In this document: one piece after another, positions 1-7,596 of the stretch
How the letters are laid out: every line of letters starts with the position of its first letter
Numbering within the stretch: position 1 is the first letter of the stretch
NCBI GenBank assembly: GCA_030145305.1
Contig: JAQYVX010000001.1
Coordinates: 124,001-188,000, forward strand
Direction: 5' to 3'
From: Halarcobacter sp.
Lineage (GTDB): Bacteria > Campylobacterota > Campylobacteria > Campylobacterales > Arcobacteraceae
DNA length: 64,000 bases
Position numbers and translations under genes: made by a program
Notes under the pieces: model-generated
What the model was told of the DNA's origin: nothing
The model's database searches: none
The model's input: the letters and a program-made list of their open reading frames with translations, nothing else

Positions 1-702
1 TCCAACCCCTACTACGACAATATCACCAATTTTTATATCTTTACTTTTTATAAGTATCTCAGTGGTTTTACCTTCAATTTCTCTTTCAACCCAAGCTTCT
101 TCTACATTTGGTTTTGAAAGTTCTTTTAATAAATCATCACTTTTATGAACAGTTGTCTCTTCAATATACTCACCAAGTTCTAACATAGCACTTGTAGAAT
201 TTGCAGCTAAATAATCTTTTCTATAAATAGAAATTCCCACTGCTGCACTTTCTAAAACTCTAGAAGTCAAACCCTCTTTAAAAAGCTCTTTAACACCATC
301 TAATAAAATAGGATGTGAAGCTCCTGCTGTTACTGAGAATTTTAAGAAATCATTTGGCATAAATCTTTCTGCAATCAAAGCTGAACTTGCAATTGCTGTT
401 CGTCGAAAGCTTGGATTTTCACTACTTACACAAGAAACACAAGCTGTTTCTTTACTCTTTGTTAATAAAACTTCAGGAGTCAAAGAAGATAATTTATTTT
501 CGATTTTGGCACATACGGAAGAATCTTCAAAATTAAAAACAATACTGTTTGCTTTTTTATTTATTCTTACGCTAGTAACTCCTGCAAGACTTTCTAATTC
601 TGTTTTTAAAAGATTTTCATCTAAAAAATTTTCTTTTAAAAAGGAAGATTTATATCTAGCTCTTTTTGTAGTACCATGTACTTTTTGAAACTGATTAACC
701 AT
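1..702 (-). CDS. P1B-type metal-transporting ATPase, N-terminal part (C-terminus beyond window)
   Basis: This reading frame is open from an ATG at 702 to the left edge, giving 234 residues. The first 60 residues form a small ferredoxin-like metal-associated domain, but it has no CxxC; it carries H9, K13, R14 and R16 where HMA2-type domains have an HxxxGRxR signature. A membrane-domain linker follows (around 105-160), then the start of the actuator domain (IGDIVVVG, residues 226-233). This pattern fits P1B ATPases lacking the classic Cys metal site, such as the P1B-6 group found in ferrosome clusters. It is the last visible gene of a six-gene operon, 3 bp after the YtxH-like gene. The transported metal (iron is inferred) cannot be read from this part; the CPx motif lies outside the window. 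Confidence 0.85.
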   Translation of the reverse strand, partial: MVNQFQKVHGTTKRARYKSSFLKENFLDENLLKTELESLAGVTSVRINKKANSIVFNFEDSSVCAKIENKLSSLTPEVLLTKSKETACVSCVSSENPSFRRTAIASSALIAERFMPNDFLKFSVTAGASHPILLDGVKELFKEGLTSRVLESAAVGISIYRKDYLAANSTSAMLELGEYIEETTVHKSDDLLKELSKPNVEEAWVEREIEGKTTEILIKSKDIKIGDIVVVGVG

Positions 703-705
703 TGT

Positions 706-1062
706 TTACTCCGCAGAAGCTTCCATTTGTGCTTTTGCATCTTCATATCGTTCTTTCATCTCTTCCATTCCAGCTTGGAAAAGTTCATTCCCTTTTGAGG
801 CAGCTTTCATAATAGATTCTTGCGCACCTTTATTTGTTAAAAGAAAAGTAACAGCAGCACCTATTAAAGCACCTTTTACAAAGTCTGCATTACTAAAAGT
901 ATTTTGTGTTTGAGAAGATACATTATTAGTCATTGGATTTTGGTTCATTGTTTGATTTATATATGGATTTTGATTTATTCCCATATCTTGCAGATGAGAA
1001 TTGTGTGCTCTTGTAGAATTAATATCTGTATTATATCTATTTTGATTGTTTCTATTATTCAT
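706..1062 (-). CDS. Small YtxH-like membrane-associated protein
   Basis: A 118-residue protein. The first 50 residues are rich in Asn, Gln and Met; a single hydrophobic glycine/alanine segment (FVKGALIGAAVTFLL, about residues 60-75) is followed by an amphipathic, charged helix ending in a coiled-coil-like tail. That order (membrane helix then charged helix) is YtxH-like. It overlaps the upstream gene by one base (TAATG) and is followed 3 bp later by the P-type ATPase, so it is co-translated with the metal cluster. Function is not known; small hydrophobic proteins of this kind are typical companions of ferrosome ATPases, which is inference here. Confidence 0.8.
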   Translation of the reverse strand: MNNRNNQNRYNTDINSTRAHNSHLQDMGINQNPYINQTMNQNPMTNNVSSQTQNTFSNADFVKGALIGAAVTFLLTNKGAQESIMKAASKGNELFQAGMEEMKERYEDAKAQMEASAE

Positions 1063-1424
1063 TATTTACCTTCTTCAATTTCTATATTATTATTTTCAAG
1101 AGCAAGCTCTTTTTCTTCTAATTTATCATTTATAACTTCAATTGCATAAATACCAGCCATTCCAACAGAAAGTGCTGTTAAGGCTTTAAAAAGTCCACCT
1201 TTTTGTCCAACATAGTTTGCAGTTGCAATTGCAGATCCTGTTGCAATTGCACCTTGAGAGGCAATTTTCACAGTATCTCTAGTAGCTTCTTTTGAAGTAA
1301 TTTTATTTTCTTTTACTTTTTTATAATTTATTGAACCTGAAACAATTGCCGAGGCAACTGCTCCACTTACGATATGTCCTAAAACATTTCTAGGTTCTCC
1401 TGTATTTATTAAGACTTCTTTCAT
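1062..1424 (-). CDS. Small glycine-rich membrane protein of the metal-storage cluster
   Basis: A 120-residue protein with two or three hydrophobic, Gly/Ala-rich segments (residues about 17-32, 58-76 and 82-98) and a Glu-rich C-terminal tail (residues 101-120). The glycine-dense helices recall small integral proteins of bacterial organelle membranes, but I do not recognise the family for certain. Its ATG overlaps the stop of the upstream gene by 4 bp and its stop overlaps the next start, so it belongs to the tightly coupled operon. A structural role in a membrane-bounded iron store is inferred from context only. Confidence 0.75.
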   Translation of the reverse strand: MKEVLINTGEPRNVLGHIVSGAVASAIVSGSINYKKVKENKITSKEATRDTVKIASQGAIATGSAIATANYVGQKGGLFKALTALSVGMAGIYAIEVINDKLEEKELALENNNIEIEEGK

Positions 1425-1753
1425 TCTTTTTCCTCTTCAATTTTTGTCTTCCTAGCTCTTTTAACTGGTGTTTTTTTTGTTTCTTTTACTATTTTTGTTT
1501 CAAGTTTTTTTTCTGCTTGTGTTTTCTCTTCTAAAGCAGCTTGTTCTTTTTTCTCTTTAATACATAAAGCTGTTGCATTTATTGTTTGTTTTACATCATC
1601 AACAGTCTCTTTTGATTTTTCAAGTGAATTATTTGCAAGATCTTTTGATTTATCAAAAAGTGAACATGCTTTCTTTTTAATTTTGTCTGATTTATTAAAT
1701 GCAACTATAGCTCCTGCTCCAACTGCTAATCCTAATATAAATGGTAATGCCAT
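1421..1753 (-). CDS. YtxH-like small protein with Lys/Glu-rich tail
   Basis: A 110-residue protein: a hydrophobic N-terminal segment (residues 2-18, Gly/Ala-rich), then a long amphipathic helix (about 20-70) and a strongly charged Lys/Glu C-terminus. This resembles the YtxH layout. It lies 3 bp after the ferritin-like gene and overlaps the next gene by 4 bp (ATGA). No catalytic motif is visible. The charged tail could bind protein or mineral partners, which is speculation. Confidence 0.75.
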   Translation of the reverse strand: MALPFILGLAVGAGAIVAFNKSDKIKKKACSLFDKSKDLANNSLEKSKETVDDVKQTINATALCIKEKKEQAALEEKTQAEKKLETKIVKETKKTPVKRARKTKIEEEKE

Positions 1754-1756
1754 GAT

Positions 1757-2449
1757 TTATTCCTTTTCTTTCTTATCTTTGTTGTCCATATAATTATTTA
1801 AAAATGCAATTGAAGCTCCACCAAAAGCAACTCCACTAATCATAGAAATATTTAGTTTTGAGAAAAGTTCAGTTAACTTACTTTGATCTAAATTTCCAGA
1901 CATAGCATCTTCAAATAAACTTTGATACTCACCCAATTTTTGCATAAGTTCTTCTTGATTAAAGCCCTTAGTATTTAAGTCTGAAGAACTCGTATAATGA
2001 TTAATTACACAATTTCTAAAAGCTGGAAGATGCTTATTATATGAAGCAGCTTGCAATTTATATAAAACATCTCTTATATCAACTTCTTGTACATATGACA
2101 AAAGATTTTCATACATTGCTATGTTATTTATTTCGCTTGCTACGCCTAATTCACACGCTTCTATAAAGCTATTTGGAACTTCAACTTTTTCTGCCCAATT
2201 ATTTATAGGCACATCAATTTCATATTTTTCTAAAAGAGGAATAAGTTCAGAATAATGTCTAGCCTCCGCCTCTCTTATATTTACAAAAGGTGTTACATAT
2301 CCAAATTTTTCAATTATTTTTGTATATGATTCATAAGCTTTAAACTCATCATATACGGCAATTCTTAATACTTGGGAAAGAATTGCTTGCGAATTACTTT
2401 CATCAACTTTCTGGCTTTCAAGCAATTGCTCATCAATATTTATTTCCAA
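1757..2449 (-). CDS. Ferritin-like diiron domain protein with C-terminal membrane segment
   Basis: A 230-residue protein. Residues 25-150 form a ferritin-like four-helix bundle of DUF2202/rubrerythrin flavour: helix 1 with E35/E40, helix 2 with the E62-x-x-H65 pair, helix 3 with E106 and Y113-E114, and helix 4 with N138-K139-H140. A hydrophobic segment near 200-217 followed by charged residues suggests a membrane anchor. It starts 2 bp after the HMA2 gene and is 3 bp before the next gene. Iron oxidation or storage is inferred from the fold and the neighbours (Fur, P1B ATPase, HMA2). Confidence 0.8.
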   Translation of the reverse strand: MEINIDEQLLESQKVDESNSQAILSQVLRIAVYDEFKAYESYTKIIEKFGYVTPFVNIREAEARHYSELIPLLEKYEIDVPINNWAEKVEVPNSFIEACELGVASEINNIAMYENLLSYVQEVDIRDVLYKLQAASYNKHLPAFRNCVINHYTSSSDLNTKGFNQEELMQKLGEYQSLFEDAMSGNLDQSKLTELFSKLNISMISGVAFGGASIAFLNNYMDNKDKKEKE

Positions 2450-2451
2450 TT

Positions 2452-2769
2452 TTAAACAACCTCCTTTGCTAATTTATTTATTATTTGTGTTATTTCTTCC
2501 AAATTCTCATTTTTGATTAAATCTTCCCAAAGTTTTGAAGGAAAAATACTTGCGTCGTAGATAATAGTAACTGAGGCAATAATTTTTTTTACTTTTATAC
2601 TTTTTATTCCATCAATTTTATTTGGCAAGTCTTCAATATCATTTATAGAAATATTTCCTTTTTCTTCTTTTATTTTGGGGTTTACTCGTACTCTTAGTCT
2701 TCCTGGAGTATGAGCAATAATTGTAAAATATTTTGCAATATTTATAATATCTTCTGTCTTAATCAACAA
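2452..2769 (-). CDS. HMA2-domain protein, first gene of the metal-storage operon
   Basis: A 105-residue protein with one ferredoxin-like HMA2 domain. The signature H20-T-P-G-R-L-R-V-R-V29 at its start is the HxxPGRxRV motif of heavy-metal-associated domain 2 rather than the CxxC of copper chaperones. HMA2 proteins are regular partners of P1B-6 ATPases. It is the promoter-proximal gene of the operon and lies 55-69 bp downstream of a Fur-like box. It probably delivers metal to, or regulates, the downstream ATPase (inference). Confidence 0.8.
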   Translation of the reverse strand: MLIKTEDIINIAKYFTIIAHTPGRLRVRVNPKIKEEKGNISINDIEDLPNKIDGIKSIKVKKIIASVTIIYDASIFPSKLWEDLIKNENLEEITQIINKLAKEVV

Positions 2770-2823
2770 TAATCCTTTTTAGTATTTTTACTTTCTAGCC
2801 CTTAATCAGAGCTTATTATAAAC

Positions 2824-2838
2824 CAATACTCATTATCA
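2824..2838 (-). promoter_or_regulatory. Fur-box-like site upstream of the metal-storage operon
   Basis: On the minus strand this reads TGATAATGAGTATTG, 12 of 15 positions identical to the site at 4248-4262. It sits 55-69 bp upstream of the HMA2 gene start, a usual operator position. It is one of several related sites in this iron block. Binding by Fur is inferred. Confidence 0.55.
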
Positions 2839-2878
2839 ATAAATGAGTTAGTTTTATCTTATATTTTTATTATTTTTG

Positions 2879-3328
2879 CTATTGACAATTTTCACAAATA
2901 CCATAAATGGTCATAACATGATCTTCTAAATTAAAATTATTTGATTTTGCAACAATTTTTTGTTGTTCTTCTATTAATTCATCAGCAAACTCCAAAATCT
3001 TTCCACACTCAGTACAAACCAAATGATCATGATGTAAAGATAGACTTAATTCGTATCTTTTTATTCCGTCACCAATATCCAAAAAATTAACAATATCCAT
3101 ATCTTCAAAGAATTTCATTGTTCTATATACTGTTGCTATTCCCACATCAACTTTATATTCATTTCTTACTTTTTCAGTTATTTGTTCAGCTGTTAAATGT
3201 TCATTTGAGAAGAAGAGTATTTTTAAAATATAGTCTTTTTGAATAGAGTTTTTAAGTCCATGTTTTGAGAGATGTGATTTAAAATTTTTTAAAAATGTAG
3301 TAAATTCTATTTTATATCTTTCTTCCAT
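2879..3328 (-). CDS. fur: Fur-family ferric uptake regulator
   Basis: A 149-residue Fur-family repressor: N-terminal winged helix (about 15-85, with GIATVYRTMKFF as recognition helix) and C-terminal dimerisation domain containing the HHDH metal motif, a CxxC (CTECG) and a second CxxC at the end (CENC). The overall pattern, including the C-terminal zinc-finger pairs, matches Campylobacter-type Fur better than PerR, though PerR cannot be excluded by eye. Its ATG overlaps the stop of an upstream 44-codon gene (TAATG), and the pair is preceded by a perfect 19-bp palindromic Fur box, suggesting autoregulation. It is adjacent to the iron-storage operon. Confidence 0.85.
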   Translation of the reverse strand: MEERYKIEFTTFLKNFKSHLSKHGLKNSIQKDYILKILFFSNEHLTAEQITEKVRNEYKVDVGIATVYRTMKFFEDMDIVNFLDIGDGIKRYELSLSLHHDHLVCTECGKILEFADELIEEQQKIVAKSNNFNLEDHVMTIYGICENCQ

Positions 3329-3462
3329 TAAGTAAAACTTTTAATTGCAATTACCATAATACTAACTATTAAAGCAAGAGTATATGGCTTCCATAAGTTT
3401 TTTTGGATTTTCATATTTTGTTTGTAAAGAAGAGATTCTTCTATTTTGTATTCTTTTTTCAT
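3328..3462 (-). CDS. 44-residue single-pass membrane protein coupled to fur
   Basis: A short frame starting at the ATG at 3462 and ending in a TAATG overlap with fur. The protein has a charged N-terminus, then one hydrophobic helix (about residues 27-40) and ends in KSFT. An AAGG sequence precedes the start. The translational coupling and the Fur box upstream argue it is real. I do not recognise the family; a leader or small regulator tied to iron status is possible. Confidence 0.6.
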   Translation of the reverse strand: MKKEYKIEESLLYKQNMKIQKNLWKPYTLALIVSIMVIAIKSFT

Positions 3463-3519
3463 TTAAAACCTTGATAATAAGTCTCATAATCATACATTTT
3501 AAATACTTAATATTTCTTT

Positions 3520-3538
3520 AATGATACTAAGTATCATT
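3520..3538. promoter_or_regulatory. Perfect palindromic Fur box, divergent promoter region
   Basis: AATGATACT-A-AGTATCATT is an exact 9-1-9 inverted repeat. It lies 58 bp from the minus-strand start of the small gene/fur pair and 73 bp from the plus-strand gene at 3611, so one operator could control both. The sequence matches the general Fur 7-1-7 model. Fur binding is inferred from this and from the neighbouring fur gene. Confidence 0.75.
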
Positions 3539-3610
3539 TTAATGTATATTTAAGTATTAGTAATATAGAATTTAATAATTAATATCAAAATAAGATAGAA
3601 AAGGTTTAAT

Positions 3611-4003
3611 ATGACAGCAGCAATAAATTTAGTAAATACTATAGCTGGAAATGCGATAATTGGCTCAATTGCCACAAGAACTCTTGATTCACTTGTTAGC
3701 CAAAAATTTTCACAAAAAAATGATAAGAAAAAATGGATTAGAGAAAAAACACTGAATCTTTTTTCAGACCTTTCTAGTGAAGTTTTAGAAATAACTTGTG
3801 AAAACTTAGAAGAAAAACAAAAAAAAGTTAGAGAATTAACTTCGAAAATAAATCTTTTAATAGACAATAATAATCTAAAAACAAATCTAAAAAATTATTC
3901 GTTTATTTTAAATGAATACCAGTGTTATAAAAATGACATAAATTTAGATTATATAAATGAAGAATTAGTAAGCAATTTAAAACTCCATATGCAGAAGATG
4001 TAA
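3611..4003 (+). CDS. Hypothetical helical protein, probably Fur-controlled
   Basis: A 130-residue protein with a short Gly/Ala-rich N-terminal stretch (residues 2-25) followed by a charged, mostly helical body rich in Lys, Glu and Asn. No family is recognised. An AAAAGG sequence precedes the ATG. It is divergent from fur across a perfect Fur box, and a strong hairpin terminator overlaps its stop codon, so it is a single-gene unit. Context suggests an iron-related role, no more. Confidence 0.7.
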   Translation: MTAAINLVNTIAGNAIIGSIATRTLDSLVSQKFSQKNDKKKWIREKTLNLFSDLSSEVLEITCENLEEKQKKVRELTSKINLLIDNNNLKTNLKNYSFILNEYQCYKNDINLDYINEELVSNLKLHMQKM

Positions 4004-4019
4004 TAAAATTACATCTTCT
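3993..4019 (+). terminator. Rho-independent terminator
   Basis: A perfect 12-bp stem (AGAAGATGTAAT pairing with ATTACATCTTCT) with a 3-base loop, overlapping the stop codon of the gene at 3611 and followed by a T-rich stretch. It can also serve the minus-strand gene ending at 4060. Confidence 0.8.
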
Positions 4020-4059
4020 TAGTTCTTCTTTTTTAACTTCTTCATTTTATTTTCAACTA

Positions 4060-4230
4060 CTAATATTCATTTATTATTTTTGTTGCCATTAAAGCTAAAT
4101 GCCTATTATCAATCTCTTTATACTTCATATTAAAAAGTTTTACTATTGGACAAACCATTTTGTTAGTTACTTCCAAGCTTGAAGTTCTTAAAATCTTCCT
4201 AATCTCTTTTTCCATCATTAAATCTGACAT
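4060..4230 (-). CDS. Small 56-residue protein behind two Fur-like boxes
   Basis: The start at 4230 (MSDLMMEKE) is chosen because GGAGAAG lies just upstream; a longer frame to 4263 would run through the operator. The 56-residue product is helical with a single Cys near the middle (VCPIVKLF) and no signal peptide. The family is not recognised. Two TGATAA-type sites lie directly upstream, so it is likely repressed by Fur. It stands alone between terminators of its neighbours. Confidence 0.6.
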   Translation of the reverse strand: MSDLMMEKEIRKILRTSSLEVTNKMVCPIVKLFNMKYKEIDNRHLALMATKIINEY

Positions 4231-4247
4231 ACTCTTCTCCTTTTTTT

Positions 4248-4262
4248 TGATAATTAGTATCA
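4248..4262. promoter_or_regulatory. Fur-box-like site
   Basis: TGATAATTAGTATCA has inverted TGATA/TATCA arms and lies 18-32 bp upstream of the start at 4230. It closely matches the sites at 3522 and 12961. Operator for the small gene is inferred. Confidence 0.65.
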
Positions 4263-4298
4263 TAATTATATCTAATTGAAACTTTATAAATTATAATT

Positions 4299-4313
4299 AT
4301 GATAACTATTATT
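4299..4313. promoter_or_regulatory. Second, weaker Fur-box-like site
   Basis: ATGATAACTATTATT within a run of TAATTAT repeats, about 70-80 bp upstream of the gene at 4230. It resembles one and a half Fur hexamers (GATAAC TATTAT). Weaker than the adjacent site. Confidence 0.4.
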
Positions 4314-4342
4314 ATAATTAAGATGAATAAATAGATAATAAT

Positions 4343-5287
4343 TTAGAAATTATATCCTAGCCTTAGAATAAATCTTGAATCTTCACTTAAACCACCCATA
4401 TTTGAATCTGAATCATAATTATTATCTCTATCTAACATATGTAAATATCCTAAACTTACATCAAATTGTTTATTAATTTTATAATGAACACTTGGAGATA
4501 AATATATAAAATTCCCACCTGTATTTTCTACTTTTATTCCATTACTTTTATTTTTATTATTTTTATTACCATGCAAAGTAAGTGCTAAATCAAATTGATT
4601 TGTTAATGCATATGAATATCCAACATTCCATTTTATACTATCACCAAACTCATAGTTATTGTCACCTTCTTGATTTCTCTTATAAATAAGATGTGCATCA
4701 ATTCTAGAATTTAGTAAAATTTTTGTTAAACCAACTTCTCCAATAAAGTCTGTACTTCCTGTTCCAATTTGCATTGTTGGAACTTTTGATTTCCCTGAAG
4801 CTATTGTAAAATTTTTATCTGTATCTCCTGTAGGAAACTTAACACCTAAACCAAGAGCCAAAAATATTGGATCACCTTTCATCTGATTTAATAGTTGATA
4901 CCTTCCAATTACACGAATATCACCTAATCCTTTATTATCATTATCATATACTTTAGAATTCCTTGGATTAGTCATACTATTCTCTTTTTTTACATACGGT
5001 AAAATTACTCTTACATCAAAATTATTTCCTAATCCTTGCCTATATAAAAACTGTGTCATATTAATTTTCATAGATCTCTTTTTTTGGTCGGACACTTCAT
5101 TATCGCCATTATAAGCAGTATCTTTATCTACATTCACATTTTTAATCACAATTCTTGACTTATTTTGAGGAAAGACAATTCCATTACTTCCTGCAACTCC
5201 TGATAAGGGAACTCTATTTTTTATTTGTATTTGGTTTGAAAAAACAAAAGATACAAAAAACAAACTTCCTATTATTATTCTTTTCAC
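4343..5287 (-). CDS. Outer-membrane beta-barrel (MetA-pathway/transporter-like) protein
   Basis: A 314-residue protein with a signal peptide (residues 1-18, cleaved near VFS-NQ) and repeated amphipathic strands ending in an aromatic C-terminal strand (RFILRLGYNF), the mark of an outer-membrane barrel. Conserved pieces such as GLGDIRVIGRYQLL and GLGVKFPTGDTDK match the phenol-degradation MetA-like barrel family (PF13557 type). Substrate is unknown. It lies near a periplasmic LTxxQ protein and the iron genes but has its own intergenic region and no clear Fur box. Confidence 0.75.
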   Translation of the reverse strand: MKRIIIGSLFFVSFVFSNQIQIKNRVPLSGVAGSNGIVFPQNKSRIVIKNVNVDKDTAYNGDNEVSDQKKRSMKINMTQFLYRQGLGNNFDVRVILPYVKKENSMTNPRNSKVYDNDNKGLGDIRVIGRYQLLNQMKGDPIFLALGLGVKFPTGDTDKNFTIASGKSKVPTMQIGTGSTDFIGEVGLTKILLNSRIDAHLIYKRNQEGDNNYEFGDSIKWNVGYSYALTNQFDLALTLHGNKNNKNKSNGIKVENTGGNFIYLSPSVHYKINKQFDVSLGYLHMLDRDNNYDSDSNMGGLSEDSRFILRLGYNF

Positions 5288-5361
5288 TTTATACCCTTTT
5301 ATATATTAGGTTTATTGTAAATTACTACAATATTTACATTGTTTATAATTCTAAAATCTGT

Positions 5362-6240
5362 CTACTCGTATGTTAAAGTATTAACTTTTTCCCATTGTTT
5401 TTTTGTAAGAATTTTTTGAATATGATTTAAAGCATCAATTCTGCTATCAATTGCTTCTCTTTTTAGTTCTTCGATTTTGTCAAGAGTATCTTTTAAATTG
5501 GTCTTTGTTTTACCTTTGGCAACTGCTCTTTGAACTTTTTTTTCTAATTTGTAAGCTTCTCTTATTTTATTTTGAAAAAAAGGAGCATAAATAGCTTTTA
5601 CTTCTTTAGTCATTCTTTCTTTTTGTGTTTTTGAAACTTCAATTTTACCCTGCTTAATAAATTTTCCTGGATGTGGTAAGATTATAAGTTCATCAATTTT
5701 AAATTTATTACTTTTTTTAGCTATCTTTGTTTTTGTTGCAAAAGCTATAAGTTTTTTATATTGTTCATTAGTTAAAATTGTTCTTACTTTATTTATACAA
5801 TCTAAATGTGCTTTTGTTAAACTTATTCTTAACTTCCCTATTTCGTCGACAAGAGAATATTGACTTTTGGCTGTATTAGACTCTATTGCTATGTTATTTG
5901 CTAATTCAATTTCTAATTTTTTTATTTTTAATGAAATATCTACTACTTCAGGTACTGTTTCTTTTTTTATTTTTTTTATTTTTGAAATCTGTTCTTTTGT
6001 TAAATTCAAAGTTGAGCTTTTTGGATGATGTAAAGATAATCCAACTAAAAAAGGTAAATTTTGATGTACTAAAAAGTAATCTTTTGGAAACCTTTCATTT
6101 CCTTGATAAAATTTTCCTTTAGGACCAGCTTTTGAAGCTAAATTTTTTGTAAAATCTTTAATAGGAACAATAGCTTGAGCATTTATTAAACTAATTGCAC
6201 CTAAAAATATTATAACACCTACCGCAATATTCTTTTTCAT
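5362..6240 (-). CDS. Periplasmic LTxxQ-motif (Spy/CpxP-like) protein
   Basis: The start at 6240 (MKKNIAVG) follows AAGGACTT; the frame continues to 6261 but lacks a better site. It has a signal peptide ending near INAQA. The mature protein is Lys-rich and helical with three LTxxQ-type motifs (LTKEQ about residue 82, LTNEQ about 156, LTKKQ near 280), as in CpxP/Spy-type metal- and stress-sensing chaperones, but at 292 residues it is about twice their length and looks like a two-repeat version. Likely a periplasmic chaperone or metal-binding protein. Confidence 0.7.
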   Translation of the reverse strand: MKKNIAVGVIIFLGAISLINAQAIVPIKDFTKNLASKAGPKGKFYQGNERFPKDYFLVHQNLPFLVGLSLHHPKSSTLNLTKEQISKIKKIKKETVPEVVDISLKIKKLEIELANNIAIESNTAKSQYSLVDEIGKLRISLTKAHLDCINKVRTILTNEQYKKLIAFATKTKIAKKSNKFKIDELIILPHPGKFIKQGKIEVSKTQKERMTKEVKAIYAPFFQNKIREAYKLEKKVQRAVAKGKTKTNLKDTLDKIEELKREAIDSRIDALNHIQKILTKKQWEKVNTLTYE

Positions 6241-6309
6241 AATAAGTCCTTCTAATTTCACTAATACAATTTTTTAATTACATAGATTTACTCGTATTAT
6301 TTTTGAGAT

Positions 6310-6337
6310 TATATATAGGAGAAAACTCCTATATATA
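6310..6337 (-). terminator. Hairpin terminator of the feo/DUF4198 unit
   Basis: TATATATAGGAG pairs exactly with CTCCTATATATA around an AAAA loop, directly after the stop of the DUF4198 gene. The following U-tract is poor, so strength is uncertain. Confidence 0.65.
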
Positions 6338-6342
6338 AATAA

Positions 6343-7161
6343 TTATTTTATAGGTTTAGCTTCAACCCAAATAACAGCATCTTGGCTTAATTCTTTACCT
6401 TTATATTCTTTTTTTGGTCCAGAACCTAGTGCACAAAAGCCCCAGAATCCAGCTTTAGGAATCGAAAATGTAAATTCACCATCTTTATTTGCTTTAATTC
6501 CCATTGTTACAAAGGAATCTTGTGGTGCTTCAATTCTTGATGAACCCATTTTATTATTCTTTAAATCAACATCTCTATTTACATATTCAACTTCAATTTC
6601 TGCAAAAGGAACTACTTTTCCATTTGATTTTACAATACCTGTAAAACTTCCATGTTCCCAAATTGCATAAGGTTTAGTTAAAGGTACAATTTCAGTTTTT
6701 AATCCAAGTTCAGCATCCCAATCAGTTGGAGTTCCAGCGACATTTACAATTGTTTTTGTAATTTGTTGAATATAAATATCTTCATTTGCTTCAAAATAAG
6801 GTGCTGGTTTCATAACTAAAATATGATCCCCCATTCTTCTTGCTTTATATACAGAAGCATAAGCATGGCCACTATTATGATGTCCTTTAAATGAAATATC
6901 TTTTAAAGAAGCTTTTAAATCAGTCTTCTTTCCTTTATTAATAACATAAAATTCTTCAACAGGAGCAAAATCTTTTGAATCATGTTGCTTCCCCATATCC
7001 ATAGTATGTTCGTCTGCAAAAGGATGAGTAAACACATGCCTTAACTCAATTTTTTCACCTTTTTTTAAGGCCATATTTGGTGTATAAAGCATTTGAAAAT
7101 GTGCAAATGCTCCTGTAGCCATTACTGCTGCTGCAACTGTACTTAAAATTGTTTTTTTCAC
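6343..7161 (-). CDS. Periplasmic DUF4198 (NikM-like) metal-associated protein
   Basis: A 272-residue protein with a signal peptide (residues 1-20, GAFA-HF). The mature start with H21 and the long beta-rich body with several His (HVFTHPF, KGHHNSGHAY) and a C-terminal carbohydrate-binding-like beta domain fit DUF4198, the family that includes NikM-type nickel/cobalt and other metal-uptake proteins. It follows feoB and a small periplasmic protein on the same strand, with a Fur-like site of its own about 25-40 bp upstream, so it is probably an iron-regulated periplasmic helper of metal import. Confidence 0.8.
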   Translation of the reverse strand: MKKTILSTVAAAVMATGAFAHFQMLYTPNMALKKGEKIELRHVFTHPFADEHTMDMGKQHDSKDFAPVEEFYVINKGKKTDLKASLKDISFKGHHNSGHAYASVYKARRMGDHILVMKPAPYFEANEDIYIQQITKTIVNVAGTPTDWDAELGLKTEIVPLTKPYAIWEHGSFTGIVKSNGKVVPFAEIEVEYVNRDVDLKNNKMGSSRIEAPQDSFVTMGIKANKDGEFTFSIPKAGFWGFCALGSGPKKEYKGKELSQDAVIWVEAKPIK

Positions 7162-7185
7162 TTTTTTTCCTTTTAATATTAACTT

Positions 7186-7200
7186 TGATAATTACTATTA
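7186..7200. promoter_or_regulatory. Fur-box-like site upstream of the DUF4198 gene
   Basis: TGATAATTACTATTA lies 25-39 bp upstream of the start at 7161 and matches the other local sites at most positions. It suggests a second iron-regulated promoter inside the feo region. Confidence 0.5.
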
Positions 7201-7279
7201 ATAAATAGCAATAAGATTAGCCAAGTGCTAAATTTAAAATATTATATACTCTAAATTTAGCACTCAACAACTTTTAAAA

Positions 7280-7579
7280 TTATTCAGTAATATCTGAACC
7301 TTTTATATATACTTTATGTCCTTCTCCTGCATTAAATACAGCCGTATATGCTCCTGAAGGTTTTTTGAAACTTACTTCACTATCTTCACTCATTTTTGAT
7401 TCATAAATATTTTTATCATCTTGTAATACATGAAACTTTACCCCACTTGCACTACTTCCATCAGAGAAACCACCTTCACAAGTTATTGTTCCATCACCAT
7501 TATCAAAACAACTCATAATTGCAGAATGCGCAAACATAGAACTAGCAACAAATGCTAAACCAAGTATTATTTTTTTCAT
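7280..7579 (-). CDS. Small periplasmic protein downstream of feoB
   Basis: A 99-residue protein with a signal peptide (residues 1-17, MFA-HS). The mature domain holds two Cys (SC24, TC34 region) that may form a disulfide, and a short beta-sandwich-like repeat ending in YTAVFNAGEGHKVYIKG. It starts 18 bp after feoB and precedes the DUF4198 gene; small secreted proteins of this type often accompany DUF4198 proteins. Exact role is unknown. Confidence 0.75.
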   Translation of the reverse strand: MKKIILGLAFVASSMFAHSAIMSCFDNGDGTITCEGGFSDGSSASGVKFHVLQDDKNIYESKMSEDSEVSFKKPSGAYTAVFNAGEGHKVYIKGSDITE

Positions 7580-7596
7580 ATTTTTATCCTTTTTTT

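Noticed and set aside
506-688. Plus-strand 60-codon frame at the left edge
   Set aside because: It is antisense to the P1B ATPase N-terminus, which translates cleanly to the edge of the window.
3550-3867. Minus-strand 105-codon frame opposite the gene at 3611
   Set aside because: Antisense to a gene with good ribosome site and terminator, and it would run through the perfect Fur box region.
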